From positions 1 through 52,014 of the forward strand of contig JAUSDC010000181.1 in assembly GCA_030650845.1 (NCBI GenBank): DNA of 52,014 nt, written 5' to 3'. Of the stretch, positions 27,125 to 35,804 are shown piece by piece. The position numbers were made by a program, and so were the translations under genes. Within the stretch, counting starts at the first letter, position 1. Every line of letters starts with the position of its first letter. Origin of the DNA: Candidatus Methanoperedens sp. GTDB taxonomy: Archaea > Halobacteriota > Methanosarcinia > Methanosarcinales > Methanoperedenaceae. Under the pieces are notes generated by a model. The model saw only the letters and a program-made list of their open reading frames with translations. It ran no database searches and was not told the origin of the DNA.

Positions 27125-27746
27125 GGGGTCATTGTCCTGGATAAGCACAGCAATTCTATTCACCGCTGCAACAGGATATTTTTCAATTAATTCAAGCGGG
27201 ATGACAAATGTATTGCTCCTGGGTTTTTCCATTATCGGATTATTGCTGACTCTATTTTTATTGATATTTTTTCGTGACCCTGAACGTAAGCCAGCCGGGG
27301 ACGAAGATGATGCGGTTTCGCCAGCAGACGGAAGGGTTATATCAATAAATGACAGGACAATAGGCATTTTCATGAACGTCCACAACGTGCATGTGAATCG
27401 TGCTCCCCTTTCAGGCACAGTAATGGAGATCGATTATAAACCCGGAGGCTACATCCCGGCTTCAAATAAGGATTCAGATGTTAATGAGCGCAACCATGTT
27501 AAAATAAATACAGAATACGGGAGTATCGAATTGACGCAAATAGCTGGTGTACTTATCAGGCGAATCGTTTCATACATCAGTGAAGGAAGTCAGGTAAAAA
27601 GGGGTGAGCGCATCGGAATGATCCGATTCGGCTCGCGCGTGGATGTCATTATCCCTGAAGTTTACGTTTATACCGTGAATGTGGGAGATAAGGTAAAAGC
27701 CGGAGAGAGCATCATTGCTAGAAAGAAGGAGAAAATTAGGGGATAA
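27114..27746 (+). CDS. asd: Archaetidylserine decarboxylase (phosphatidylserine decarboxylase family)
   Basis: A 210-residue short-form PSD-type proenzyme that turns archaetidylserine into archaetidylethanolamine. The ATG at 27114 overlaps the artA stop. Two N-terminal helices are followed by FRDPERKP, DAVSPADGRV, FMNVHNVHVNRAP and the self-cleavage site IRFGSRVDVI, where the Ser would become the pyruvoyl group. The protein is active at the membrane. Confidence 0.92.
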   Translation: MLAKGSLSWISTAILFTAATGYFSINSSGMTNVLLLGFSIIGLLLTLFLLIFFRDPERKPAGDEDDAVSPADGRVISINDRTIGIFMNVHNVHVNRAPLSGTVMEIDYKPGGYIPASNKDSDVNERNHVKINTEYGSIELTQIAGVLIRRIVSYISEGSQVKRGERIGMIRFGSRVDVIIPEVYVYTVNVGDKVKAGESIIARKKEKIRG

Positions 27747-27748
27747 CA

Positions 27749-28435
27749 ATGGGCGAGAACATGATCAAACTCATAAAACCCGCAGATATTATCACGCTTT
27801 TATGCGCGCTCCTGGGTTTCGGTTCAATAATAATGAGCGGAAGCGGGCAGAACGATGCTGCACTTGTGCTTATTCTTGCAGCTGTAATAGCTGATGCAGC
27901 TGATGGTGCAATGGCGAGATACTCAGGTTGCGGTGTACTGGGTGCAAACCTTGACTCGCTTGCTGACGTCATATCGTTTGGAGTTGCTCCTGCTGTTGCA
28001 GCTTTAATATTTCTTAATGAACTTGGAGCACTGGCCTGGGCGTCAGCGGGATTTTTTTTGGTATGCGGGATACTGCGTCTTGCCCGTTTCAACGTTGCTG
28101 GGAAGAAGGACGGTTTTGAAGGCATACCAATAACCTCGGCAGGCTTTATTGTGGCTTTATTTCTGCTTGTGAGAGAGATCGTACCATATGCTGAGTATGT
28201 TTTTATTCTCCTCTTAATCATCGTGTCCTTCCTCATGGTAAGCTCCGTAAGTTACCCGAAACTGAAGAGACCTGTAATACTTGCTCCAATGGGAATTCTG
28301 CTTGTCCTTGACATCGTGGTTTTTTATCTGGGCTACAAAGATATGGTCAAAACAGCATCATTTATACTACTTGTATTCGTTCTTGCATATTTCCTGAGTC
28401 CACTCGGGAGGAGATTTTATGACAGAGATCAATGA
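27749..28435 (+). CDS. Archaetidylserine synthase-like CDP-alcohol phosphatidyltransferase
   Basis: A 228-residue integral membrane enzyme with five to seven helices. The CDP-alcohol motif D-G-x2-A-R-x8-G-x3-D-x3-D is present as DGAMARYSGCGVLGANLDSLAD. Next to asd it should transfer archaetidyl from CDP-archaeol to serine. Two bases separate it from asd; it overlaps mptD by 17 bases at its end. Confidence 0.9.
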   Translation: MGENMIKLIKPADIITLLCALLGFGSIIMSGSGQNDAALVLILAAVIADAADGAMARYSGCGVLGANLDSLADVISFGVAPAVAALIFLNELGALAWASAGFFLVCGILRLARFNVAGKKDGFEGIPITSAGFIVALFLLVREIVPYAEYVFILLLIIVSFLMVSSVSYPKLKRPVILAPMGILLVLDIVVFYLGYKDMVKTASFILLVFVLAYFLSPLGRRFYDRDQ

Positions 28436-28775
28436 AAGGGACCGCGCAGTTTTTGAGGCAGGCATCAAGCTCGGAGCGATGTACCACCAGTTCGTGGGAA
28501 CACCCATTAGTTCAGATACAGTTGAAGGACTTGAAAGAATTATAGAGGATAGCATAGCATTACAGCCTCATGTCAGGAGTGTGAGTGTTTTGATAGACCG
28601 CGATATGGTCGAAAAAAAGTTGAATCCAAAGTTCAAATACTGTGAACTTGAGGGAAGGATGCTTCATGTTAGCCTGCAGATCCTGTATAAGAATATGATA
28701 GCACATGTGGAACTTGCTTACGATGAGATACAGGATTATCCCCTCATGAGCATAAAGAAGATAGAAGAAATGTAA
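28419..28775 (+). CDS. mptD: Dihydroneopterin aldolase MptD
   Basis: A 118-residue protein matching the archaeal MptD (DUF381) family: FEAGIKLGAMYHQFVGTPIS, then ALQPHVRSVSVLIDR and a C-terminal YDEIQDYPLMSIKKI. MptD makes 6-hydroxymethyl-dihydropterin from dihydroneopterin in tetrahydromethanopterin synthesis, so the organism has the methanogen C1 carrier. It overlaps the end of the lipid synthase gene, suggesting coupled translation. Confidence 0.92.
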   Translation: MTEINERDRAVFEAGIKLGAMYHQFVGTPISSDTVEGLERIIEDSIALQPHVRSVSVLIDRDMVEKKLNPKFKYCELEGRMLHVSLQILYKNMIAHVELAYDEIQDYPLMSIKKIEEM

Positions 28776-28842
28776 TTATTATTCATTTTCAAATATCCTT
28801 AAATATTTGAAAAGAGTAATATTGATTGAAGGAAACTAGATA

Positions 28843-29037
28843 ATGGACATTTTCGATGTATTAGCCGCTATTTCAACAAGAAAGAACTCATTTATTCATA
28901 GCGGGGTAAATGAAAACAAGGCTCTAATGAAAGCAGAACGTTATGTATCAAATGAATATCACATATCTCTGCTTGATATCAAGAGGCTTGTCGGGGAGAA
29001 CAGAACTCAGAAGGAAATCCAGCGATATCGCAGTTAA
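28843..29037 (+). CDS. Small protein of unknown function
   Basis: A 64-residue, mostly helical and charged protein (MDIFDVLAAISTRKNSFIHSG...). A purine run GAAGGAAACTAG precedes the ATG and CTTAAATATTT is a possible box A about 45 bases upstream. I recognise no family. It has no Cys and no membrane helix. Confidence 0.5.
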   Translation: MDIFDVLAAISTRKNSFIHSGVNENKALMKAERYVSNEYHISLLDIKRLVGENRTQKEIQRYRS

Positions 29038-29100
29038 ATCTGATAAAGTATTTTGACTTTTGTCATTTAAGGATTTCAATTTAGCTGTGCTTTTTTCTGA

Positions 29101-29138
29101 AAAAAAAAAGATCAGGGCAACACACCACTGCCCTGATC
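29101..29138 (-). terminator. Strong hairpin terminator of the NrfD operon
   Basis: GATCAGGGCA at 29110-29119 pairs perfectly with TGCCCTGATC at 29129-29138. Read on the minus strand the hairpin is followed by at least nine Ts. It stands about 20 bases after the nrfD stop. Confidence 0.8.
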
Positions 29139-29157
29139 AAATCCTATCCGATCAACT

Positions 29158-30402
29158 TCATCCGTGCTCTTCACCTATGAAATCAGGATGCTGCCTAAGC
29201 ACTGGCATCCTGTTAACTATCCAGCGATATACAAGAACCTCGATGATAAGAACAGCTATCACCACAATGACCTCTTTCCAGTAGAAGAGTTCTCTGTGGG
29301 GTAGTTGCCAGTTGAAAGTTATGTAAACTGTGTTGAGCCTGTTCAGGATTATTGCTATCATGGTCACTAGAGCCGAGACCTGAACAAAACCAACGTTCTT
29401 TTTCTGCACCCCATAGAAGAACATCAGAGGAGCCATAGCGAACAGCAAGAACTCAACAAGGAACAACATACCATATGGTCCTTCCAGATAACCCCAGGCA
29501 TTTTCATAAGTAATACTTGTAAGTCTCAGGCCCACATACGTGAACAGTATCAGGGCGCAGGCTTTCCCGATGCCAAGAGTGATCTCATCAAGACTTGAGA
29601 GGTATTTCTCGTCAGCCCTGTTCTTCATGAACATCTGGGTCAGTTTGCTAACAATTATCACATACACAAGCCCGGCAGCAAGCGCTGACACAAAGAACAG
29701 CCAGGGCATATACGAACTCCACCACAGCGGGTGCACTTTTCCAGGAGCAAGAAGGAACATTGCACCCAGGGCTGATTGATGAAGTGTGGAGAGCATGATG
29801 CCAGCGATCGTAAGTCCCAGTGTTGCACTGACAATAAGTTTTCGTAGACCGCGTAAGCCCAGCCACTCAAATGCAGATGATGAGAATTCAAGCGCCTGCA
29901 CCGAGAGATAAAGAGCCACATGCCATGCTACAAGGAACATGACTGAAGCAGGACCGAACGACAGGATCATAGGATAATAGATCCTCCATGGTCTTCCCAG
30001 ATCTGTCATCAGGAATACCACGGCGAACAGGTAACCCAGGAATCCCAACAGAATTGCATTTGTGACAACAGGCTGGTATTTCTTAAGCCCGAAGATGTAC
30101 ACAGCAGTCCCCATAACGAATCCGGAAGCTGAGAACGGGACACCTACGAACAGCCCGACGCCAAGAAATAGTCCCCAGGCCTGAGTATTCGAGGAATCTG
30201 TAATCTGCTCAAGACCAAAGGCAAATCGCATGAAAATAAATGCCAGCCCGATAAGGACAATGATCCCTGCAAAAATATTGAAAGGATTGATCAGCGATTT
30301 CACATAATCTTTTATGCTGAGCCTGTTAAAGAACAGGTCATTGATCCAGAATTCAACAGTCTCCGTTTTCCTCATATCTTCAATTTCTATCATATCAGTC
30401 AT
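29158..30402 (-). CDS. NrfD/PsrC family quinone-interacting membrane subunit
   Basis: A 414-residue protein with about nine or ten hydrophobic helices, for example NIFAGIIVLIGLAFIFMRFAF, FASGFV-like helices and VIVVIAVLIIEVLVYRWIV. The MTDLGRPWRIYYP and STLHQSALGAMFLLAPGKVHPLW segments are NrfD/PsrC hallmarks near the quinone site. It carries no cofactors itself and exchanges electrons with the adjacent four-cluster protein. Last gene of its operon; its ATG overlaps the ferredoxin gene stop. Confidence 0.92.
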   Translation of the reverse strand: MTDMIEIEDMRKTETVEFWINDLFFNRLSIKDYVKSLINPFNIFAGIIVLIGLAFIFMRFAFGLEQITDSSNTQAWGLFLGVGLFVGVPFSASGFVMGTAVYIFGLKKYQPVVTNAILLGFLGYLFAVVFLMTDLGRPWRIYYPMILSFGPASVMFLVAWHVALYLSVQALEFSSSAFEWLGLRGLRKLIVSATLGLTIAGIMLSTLHQSALGAMFLLAPGKVHPLWWSSYMPWLFFVSALAAGLVYVIIVSKLTQMFMKNRADEKYLSSLDEITLGIGKACALILFTYVGLRLTSITYENAWGYLEGPYGMLFLVEFLLFAMAPLMFFYGVQKKNVGFVQVSALVTMIAIILNRLNTVYITFNWQLPHRELFYWKEVIVVIAVLIIEVLVYRWIVNRMPVLRQHPDFIGEEHG

Positions 30403-31301
30403 TTCTGTACCTCCTTTTCCTCACCATGAGATTTTTTATCCTTATGGTTCATGAGATAAATCCCTCCAAATACTGCCGGCCAGGAGACCAGAGTGAGATT
30501 GACTATGGAGAGAAAGTCTTTTGTCAATTCAGGATATGCTGTTGTTCCTATATCCATCTGGAAATCAAGTTTTGAGAACGGGACTCCAGATATATACATC
30601 CATCCTGTGCCTCCGGCTTCTCGCTCGCCATAAACATGGTCTATATACTTGTCAGGTTCACCCCATATCCTTGACTTAGCAAGTTTCAGAAGTTTGTCTC
30701 TCTTTCCGAATGTGATCGCTTCCACCGGACAGGCTTCAGCACATGCTGGAACTATACCATTTGTGATCCTCTGATGGCACATGAAGCACTTCTGTATCTT
30801 TGGGTCAAAAGCGCTTGAATACTCAAATGCAGGTATGTAGAAAGGACATGCTGTCATACAGTATCTGCATCCGATGCACACCTTTTCGTTCCAGGTTACT
30901 GGTCCTTCAGGGCTCTTCTGCAGGGCTCCGACAAGGCAGGCTGAAACACATGCTGGCTCCTCACAGTGCATGCACTGCACTTTGCAGTAAACTGTTTTTC
31001 CATCTACCTCGAAGCGGTTGACCGCAGTATAGGATCCAACATCCGCAACATAAGGTCTTCTTTTTTCCTCGAACACCGATGTATCTTCAAACGAGGTCTT
31101 TGGTGTACCAAGATTGTTGGCCTTGTTGCATGCAGCCTCACATCTGCGGCATCCAATGCACCTTGTCAGGTCAGAAAGCATGCCATAGCGGTCTGGATAG
31201 CCTGTGAAACTGTGGGTTCCTGCTGCTGCAGTATTTCCCATAAGGCTCATTGCTACAATAGATCCTCCGATCTTTACAAAATCGCGTCTGCTCATTTTCA
31301 T
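30399..31301 (-). CDS. Tat-exported four-cluster ferredoxin subunit (HybA/NrfC-like) with C-terminal anchor
   Basis: A 300-residue protein opening with a twin-arginine signal (SRRDFVKIGGSIVAMSLMG), so it faces outward. Four iron-sulfur motifs follow: CIGCRRCEAAC, CMHCEEPACVSAC, CIGCRYCMTAC and CFMC...CAEACP, giving 16 Cys. The last ~45 residues contain one helix (LVSWPAVFGGIYLM), as in HybA. It should carry electrons between NrfD and the seven-haem protein. No molybdopterin catalytic subunit is present next to it. Confidence 0.93.
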   Translation of the reverse strand: MKMSRRDFVKIGGSIVAMSLMGNTAAAGTHSFTGYPDRYGMLSDLTRCIGCRRCEAACNKANNLGTPKTSFEDTSVFEEKRRPYVADVGSYTAVNRFEVDGKTVYCKVQCMHCEEPACVSACLVGALQKSPEGPVTWNEKVCIGCRYCMTACPFYIPAFEYSSAFDPKIQKCFMCHQRITNGIVPACAEACPVEAITFGKRDKLLKLAKSRIWGEPDKYIDHVYGEREAGGTGWMYISGVPFSKLDFQMDIGTTAYPELTKDFLSIVNLTLVSWPAVFGGIYLMNHKDKKSHGEEKEVQK

Positions 31302-31304
31302 GAT

Positions 31305-32126
31305 TTACCCTCCTGCTGGCTTATGGCAGCCCTGGCATGTTTCGCCGGTTCGACCTGCGTGATCAGATGGCAGCTTATTAACTCCATCAATGCCTTTAGT
31401 ATGGCACTTGATACAGAAGTCGTGATAGACTATTTTTATACTCTGTCCGCCTGGTATCCCGTCCGGATGACAGCGCAGACATTGATCCCATGTCAATGAA
31501 TGGGGTATTTCTGGGGCCGGAAATACCACGGCACTCACAGACTCCTGAGTATGGCATAGCTTGCAACCATCTGGACCTCCAAATATTTCAGTATGACAGC
31601 CCTGGCACCTTTCATGAACAGCAGCCTTGAGCCCTGGTTTTGTCATATCATCTGGATTAAATGGAGTGCCATGACAATCCTTGCAGGCATGGATCTCATC
31701 ACCGCTGTTATGGTGACAGTCCGTACATGCTATTTTGTTACTCATAATAGCATGGAAATCCGTCGCCTGGCCGTAGCTTATTGAACTATATTCAGAACTG
31801 TTCACCTCCATCCACTTTTCCGCACGGTGTGCGGTTATGGTGGCTGGGCTTCCATTGCTGTAATACTCAGGAAATGCTGGCGCTGTGACCACAGGTTCTG
31901 CAATGGTATCCGCAGTCACATTATTTCCATTAGAATTACCTGAAATAACCGCTGATGCGCCTCCGAACAACAGCCATACTACTACGATCACAGGAACGCT
32001 TTTTACAAAATCTTTATTTTTCGTATGAACAAGCATCCAGAAAGCAATGAATGCAAACAGGAATGCCACTACAAGCAAATATCCGATCCCTTTTACATAT
32101 GTCATGTATTCAACAAATGTTTCCAT
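31305..32126 (-). CDS. Seven-haem c-type cytochrome with two N-terminal membrane helices
   Basis: A 273-residue protein. Two hydrophobic helices (YLLVVAFLFAFIAFWMLV and VPVIVVVWLLFGGASAVI) come first, then an exported domain with seven CxxCH sites: CTDCH, CKDCH, CQGCH, CKLCH, CLRCH, CIKCH and CQGCH. Extra His residues between them can serve as distal ligands. Three bases before the ferredoxin gene, it is probably the terminal carrier of this complex, passing electrons to or from extracellular cytochromes. Confidence 0.92.
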   Translation of the reverse strand: METFVEYMTYVKGIGYLLVVAFLFAFIAFWMLVHTKNKDFVKSVPVIVVVWLLFGGASAVISGNSNGNNVTADTIAEPVVTAPAFPEYYSNGSPATITAHRAEKWMEVNSSEYSSISYGQATDFHAIMSNKIACTDCHHNSGDEIHACKDCHGTPFNPDDMTKPGLKAAVHERCQGCHTEIFGGPDGCKLCHTQESVSAVVFPAPEIPHSLTWDQCLRCHPDGIPGGQSIKIVYHDFCIKCHTKGIDGVNKLPSDHAGRTGETCQGCHKPAGG

Positions 32127-32198
32127 AATATCCTCCGTATTTCACTGTATTTTTCCCTATCCTTTCCATTATTTTTTGATCTTCGAACCTTTCCATTC

Positions 32199-33641
32199 TC
32201 ATGGTACTCGTATTAACACCTCACAACATTTGTCACCGTGAGTTAACAAATTCCTGACCTCTAACTGCGCCTGTGTGCCGAAAGCGTGACTGATAGCCCC
32301 TTTGAAAGTTTCTCGTATTGTCTGGCACACATATTTATCGACAGTGCTCCCTTCAGCAACGATATTGCATTTACTGACAAGGTACACGAGATTGTTCTTG
32401 TCCATTTTCCACTCGCTTTCCCTGTGAAGCCTGGAATCTATTGCCCCAAAAGCGCTCTGGAATGTTGCCAGGTTCCATTTCGTGATATTGTTCTCCTTTT
32501 CATATTCCTGCATCAGCGACTTTCCCATCCTTCTGCCCAGGAACGTTAGCGACATAGGAATGTCAGGCATGTTTTTTAGTCCTTTGAGGAAAGCCATGAA
32601 CATTATTAATTCCTGGTCAACTCTACTGTTGCTGATCTTCAGGTTGCTGACGATCTCGTTTATTTTTATTCCAACGTCAGGTCTGTGGGTCAGGACGATC
32701 ATATTGGCTGTTGACTTTGCGTCATATAAATGACCGTTCGCTTCCAGGAGCGCAACAAGGCTTTTCTTTAATTTGTCGATCACTTCTATGTTCCTGTAAT
32801 TATGGAACAGAATTACTGTCTCCCTGTCGATCTCAACCCTGTCCACTACCCTTGATGTCTCATAAACTTCTTTTATCAGCGGAAGCATCTCTTTTAAGGG
32901 TATTTCCCCGATGGGTTTTTTTGCAAGTGTTTCGATGGTTATCTCACCCATTGGTATTTTTCCTGCCAGTAAGTCCTCCAGATAATTCCTGTGTACAGTG
33001 ACCATGCTGTAATTGCTCAAAATATGCCCATCTATGACAGTCTTCCAGAACGAAGGACGGCTCTTTATTGCCTGTATCACTTCATCCATTGCCCCAAAAA
33101 AATTATCCAGGCTATTCATTGCATCTTTTTTATTGGATCGTGAAAGTTCGATCTTCAGACTGTCACTGAAATTGCTGACCGACCTTATCCCGAGTGCGCA
33201 GGGTTCATTTGAATTTTTCACCAGGTACTGACAGATAAGGCATGCAATGAATTTGATCTTTTGAGGGGCTCCTTTCAGTTCAATAAGTACATCAGAAGGA
33301 GATGAATCACTGTCAGACTTTATTGAAAGGTCAATGTTCCATTCAAGTTCATTGAACCTTTGATGCAGCTGTTTCTCCAGTCCCCTTATTGAATCTATCT
33401 GCGATGGATCTATTATCTCGTCCAGAACATTGTTCGGGATAAGTCTGCCATCTATTTCTGCCAGCATCCATTTGAATAAGGAACTGTCAATAGAAGAGGA
33501 ATTCTGGAGGGAACTATATTTTCCTGCCCTGTCAATTATCTCTCTTACAGCAGCGCTGAAATTGCCATTGTTCTTTTCGACATACGGCTGCATCTTATCG
33601 ATGCAGTCGTTGTCAAGAGATATGTGTCTGGTTACGATCAT
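32199..33641 (-). CDS. RHH/V4R-like predicted regulator, paralogue 1
   Basis: A 480-residue protein, one of four paralogues here. The start (MIVTRHISLDNDCIDKMQPYVEKNNGNFSAAVREII) has the strand-helix-helix pattern of ribbon-helix-helix DNA-binding domains. The core holds a strongly conserved block (NYSMVTVHRNYLEDLL; MIVLTHRPDVGIKINEI). The last ~120 residues (LGRRMGKSLMQEYEKEN ... VDKYVCQTIRETFKGAISHAFG ... GDKCCEVLI) resemble a V4R small-molecule domain, with three Cys kept in all copies. GATAGGAGGG before the ATG supports the start. It lies between a small membrane protein and the seven-haem gene, so I infer a redox- or ligand-sensing regulator of this operon. Confidence 0.65.
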   Translation of the reverse strand: MIVTRHISLDNDCIDKMQPYVEKNNGNFSAAVREIIDRAGKYSSLQNSSSIDSSLFKWMLAEIDGRLIPNNVLDEIIDPSQIDSIRGLEKQLHQRFNELEWNIDLSIKSDSDSSPSDVLIELKGAPQKIKFIACLICQYLVKNSNEPCALGIRSVSNFSDSLKIELSRSNKKDAMNSLDNFFGAMDEVIQAIKSRPSFWKTVIDGHILSNYSMVTVHRNYLEDLLAGKIPMGEITIETLAKKPIGEIPLKEMLPLIKEVYETSRVVDRVEIDRETVILFHNYRNIEVIDKLKKSLVALLEANGHLYDAKSTANMIVLTHRPDVGIKINEIVSNLKISNSRVDQELIMFMAFLKGLKNMPDIPMSLTFLGRRMGKSLMQEYEKENNITKWNLATFQSAFGAIDSRLHRESEWKMDKNNLVYLVSKCNIVAEGSTVDKYVCQTIRETFKGAISHAFGTQAQLEVRNLLTHGDKCCEVLIRVP

Positions 33642-33661
33642 ATTATTCCCTCCTATCCCTT

Positions 33662-33952
33662 TTATTTCTGGAGCTCTTCATACAGGAGCTCTTTTTCTTT
33701 GATAAGCGCCGCTTCCCTGCGTGCAAGCGCTTTCATGGCTTCCGTAGGTTTTACAGACACTACTATCCTGTTCTTCCTGTCCTGCATGTATTCTCTCAAT
33801 GAGAACAGCATGTATACAGCAAAGGTCGCCGGAATGAGGAACAACCACCCTATCACGAAAGCCTGAAAGGTTCCCATGGGTAGGAGATAGGCTGCTCCCA
33901 TCACTGTGGCGCCGACTACAATTGTTGCGACATACTTAACCCAAGTTTTCAT
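33662..33952 (-). CDS. Small two-helix membrane protein, paralogue s1
   Basis: A 96-residue protein: two helices (YVATIVVGATVMGAAYLL and FVIGWLFLIPATFAVYMLF) and a charged C-terminal helix (VSVKPTEAMKALARREAALIKEKELLYEEL) likely in the cytoplasm as a coiled coil. The motif G-W-L-F-x-I-P-x-x-x-x-V-Y recurs in the other copies in this window. It is the first gene of the NrfD operon and is followed after 20 bases by an RHH/V4R-like gene. No known family is recognised. Confidence 0.75.
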   Translation of the reverse strand: MKTWVKYVATIVVGATVMGAAYLLPMGTFQAFVIGWLFLIPATFAVYMLFSLREYMQDRKNRIVVSVKPTEAMKALARREAALIKEKELLYEELQK

Positions 33953-33973
33953 ATACTATCACCATACTTGATT

Positions 33974-34075
33974 ATCCAATGCCAATCTCAAAACCATATT
34001 TGTCATTAAATTAGCATTAAAATCATGAAATGACATAAAATGGCAAAAAAATCGTTTTTATGACAATACTTGGCA
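33974..34075. promoter_or_regulatory. Helically phased TGRCA/TGYCA array upstream of s1
   Basis: Half-sites occur at 33980 (TGCCA), 34001 (TGTCA), 34031 (TGACA), 34041 (TGGCA), 34061 (TGACA) and 34071 (TGGCA). All starts fall within one base of a 10-base grid, so they lie on roughly the same DNA face. Read on the minus strand, the proximal site is TGGCATTGGAT, a degenerate form of the palindrome found before s2 and s3. Confidence 0.55.
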
Positions 34076-34135
34076 TCAAGAGCACAAAGTTACTTTTAAC
34101 AAGCTGCAACACCAGCAGATTTGACAAGTACAGTA

Positions 34136-35578
34136 TTATGGTATTCTTATGGACACTTCACAGAAACTATCTCCGCGCGACATCAGATTATTTATCTTCA
34201 ATTCCGCCTTATTCCCAAATGCCTGGCTCAATACTCCTTTGAAAGCCTCCCTGATTGTATGGCAGATATAACGGTCAAAGGTATTCCCGGTTTCTGAAAT
34301 GCTGCATTGCCTGATTGTATATATTAGATCTCTGTTTTCTAATTTCCATTCACTCACCCTGTGGAGCCTTGAGTCAATGGTTTCCATGGCCTTCTTGAAG
34401 GATTCAAGATCCCAGGTCTTAATGTTGTTCTCTTTTTCGTACTCCTTTAACAGTGACCTGCCGATCCTTCTTCCAAGAGTTGTGAGGGAAATGGGAATGT
34501 CAGGGATCTCGCGAAGGCCTTCAAGAAAAGCTATGAACATCATCAATTCCTGATCCACCGTGCTGTTGCTTGATCTTAGATGGTCGACTATTTCATTCAT
34601 TTTCATCCCGACATCAGGTCTGTGGCTTAGCATTATCATATTGGTGGTAGTCTTTGCATCAAATAGATGACCATTGGATTCAAGGAGCATGACAAGGCCA
34701 TTTTTTAATCTCTCAACAGCATTCTTATTTCTAAAATAATGGGACACGATTATCATTTCATTTTCGATGTTCACTCTATCCACAACCCTGGCGGCCTCAT
34801 ATACCTCCTTTATGAGAATGAGCAGCTCTTTTAATGGGATTTCTTGTACCGGTTTTTTTGCCATTGTCTCTATCATTATTTCTCCATGGGGGATCTTATC
34901 TGTAAAAATATCTTCGAGATAATTCCTGTGGACAGTGACCATATTGTAATTGCTTGCCACGTGCCTGTGGACAAGGTTTTTCCAGAAATCAGGACGGTTC
35001 TTGATAACGTTCATTATTTCATTCAAATTTCCAAAAAAGGTGTTGAGACTAATCTGGGAATCTTTTTTATTTGATCTGAAAAACCCGATTTTCATACATG
35101 TATTAATGTTGACTACGAATTTTATCTCAAGTGGCGCATATTCCAGTGAGTTCTTGACAAGATACTGTGACAGTATACATGCCAGGAATTTTGTTTTTTG
35201 AGGGGCACCTCTCATTTCGATCAATATCTCTGATGGAAAAGTTACAGAATCATATTTGAAGACTATGTCAATATCCCACTCAAGCTCTTCTATCCTCTGC
35301 TTTACGAACTTTTCAAATTTTTCCATCGAAGTAATAAGCCCGGGATCAAGTATTTCATCAAGTACCTTATCCGGGAGGAAAATATCCTCTGCTTCTTTAA
35401 GCAACCAGTCAAGCAAAACGGTATCAATAGCACACGAATTCGTGCGCAAGCTGTACTTTCCAGCCTGTCCTAAAATCTCCTTGAATGAAGTGCATAGATT
35501 ACCGCCATTTTTTTCCAGATAGGGTTTCATTTTCTCTATATGGTCATCATCCAGTGATATGTGCCTCAATACTGGCAA
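34136..35578 (-). CDS. RHH/V4R-like predicted regulator, paralogue 2
   Basis: A 480-residue protein from a TTG at 35578 (MPVLRHISLDDDHIEKMKPYL), preceded by GGGGTG. An upstream TTG would add eight residues, but this start gives the same length and N-terminus as the paralogues. It has the RHH-like start, the VTVHRNYLEDIF and MIMLSHRPDVGMKMNEI core, and the V4R-like end (LGRRIGRSLLKEYEKEN, YICHTIREAFKGVL, GDSFCEVSI). It stands alone between the two respiratory operons without a small membrane gene directly before it. A TGACAATGGTA element lies about 60 bases upstream. Confidence 0.65.
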   Translation of the reverse strand: MPVLRHISLDDDHIEKMKPYLEKNGGNLCTSFKEILGQAGKYSLRTNSCAIDTVLLDWLLKEAEDIFLPDKVLDEILDPGLITSMEKFEKFVKQRIEELEWDIDIVFKYDSVTFPSEILIEMRGAPQKTKFLACILSQYLVKNSLEYAPLEIKFVVNINTCMKIGFFRSNKKDSQISLNTFFGNLNEIMNVIKNRPDFWKNLVHRHVASNYNMVTVHRNYLEDIFTDKIPHGEIMIETMAKKPVQEIPLKELLILIKEVYEAARVVDRVNIENEMIIVSHYFRNKNAVERLKNGLVMLLESNGHLFDAKTTTNMIMLSHRPDVGMKMNEIVDHLRSSNSTVDQELMMFIAFLEGLREIPDIPISLTTLGRRIGRSLLKEYEKENNIKTWDLESFKKAMETIDSRLHRVSEWKLENRDLIYTIRQCSISETGNTFDRYICHTIREAFKGVLSQAFGNKAELKINNLMSRGDSFCEVSIRIP

Positions 35579-35641
35579 TTTAACACCCCGCTTTTTGTTC
35601 AATTCAAAACAACATGAACACTATTATGTTTGTTTATGCTA

Positions 35642-35652
35642 TGACAATGGTA
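35642..35652. promoter_or_regulatory. TGACA-A-TGGTA operator-like site upstream of paralogue 2
   Basis: This matches the TGACAWTGTCA palindrome at eight or nine of eleven positions. Further TGACA (35695), TGGCA (35714) and TGCCA (35744) half-sites follow in the same spacer. Confidence 0.45.
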
Positions 35653-35804
35653 AAAATATATTTGATATCAATTGTTCCCGTATTCCAGCATTTATGACAT
35701 AATATTACTGTGATGGCAAAAATCTGAACAATAAACTTGAATTTGCCATCGATGGATCATTCTGAAAAAAAAAGTCTGATCAGAGTATATTGATTCAGAG
35801 TATA

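Noticed and set aside
33974-34126. CRISPR-like spacing of repeated TGACA/TGGCA words
   Set aside because: Repeat units are five bases and intervals 10-30 bases, far too short for CRISPR repeats and spacers; an operator array fits better.
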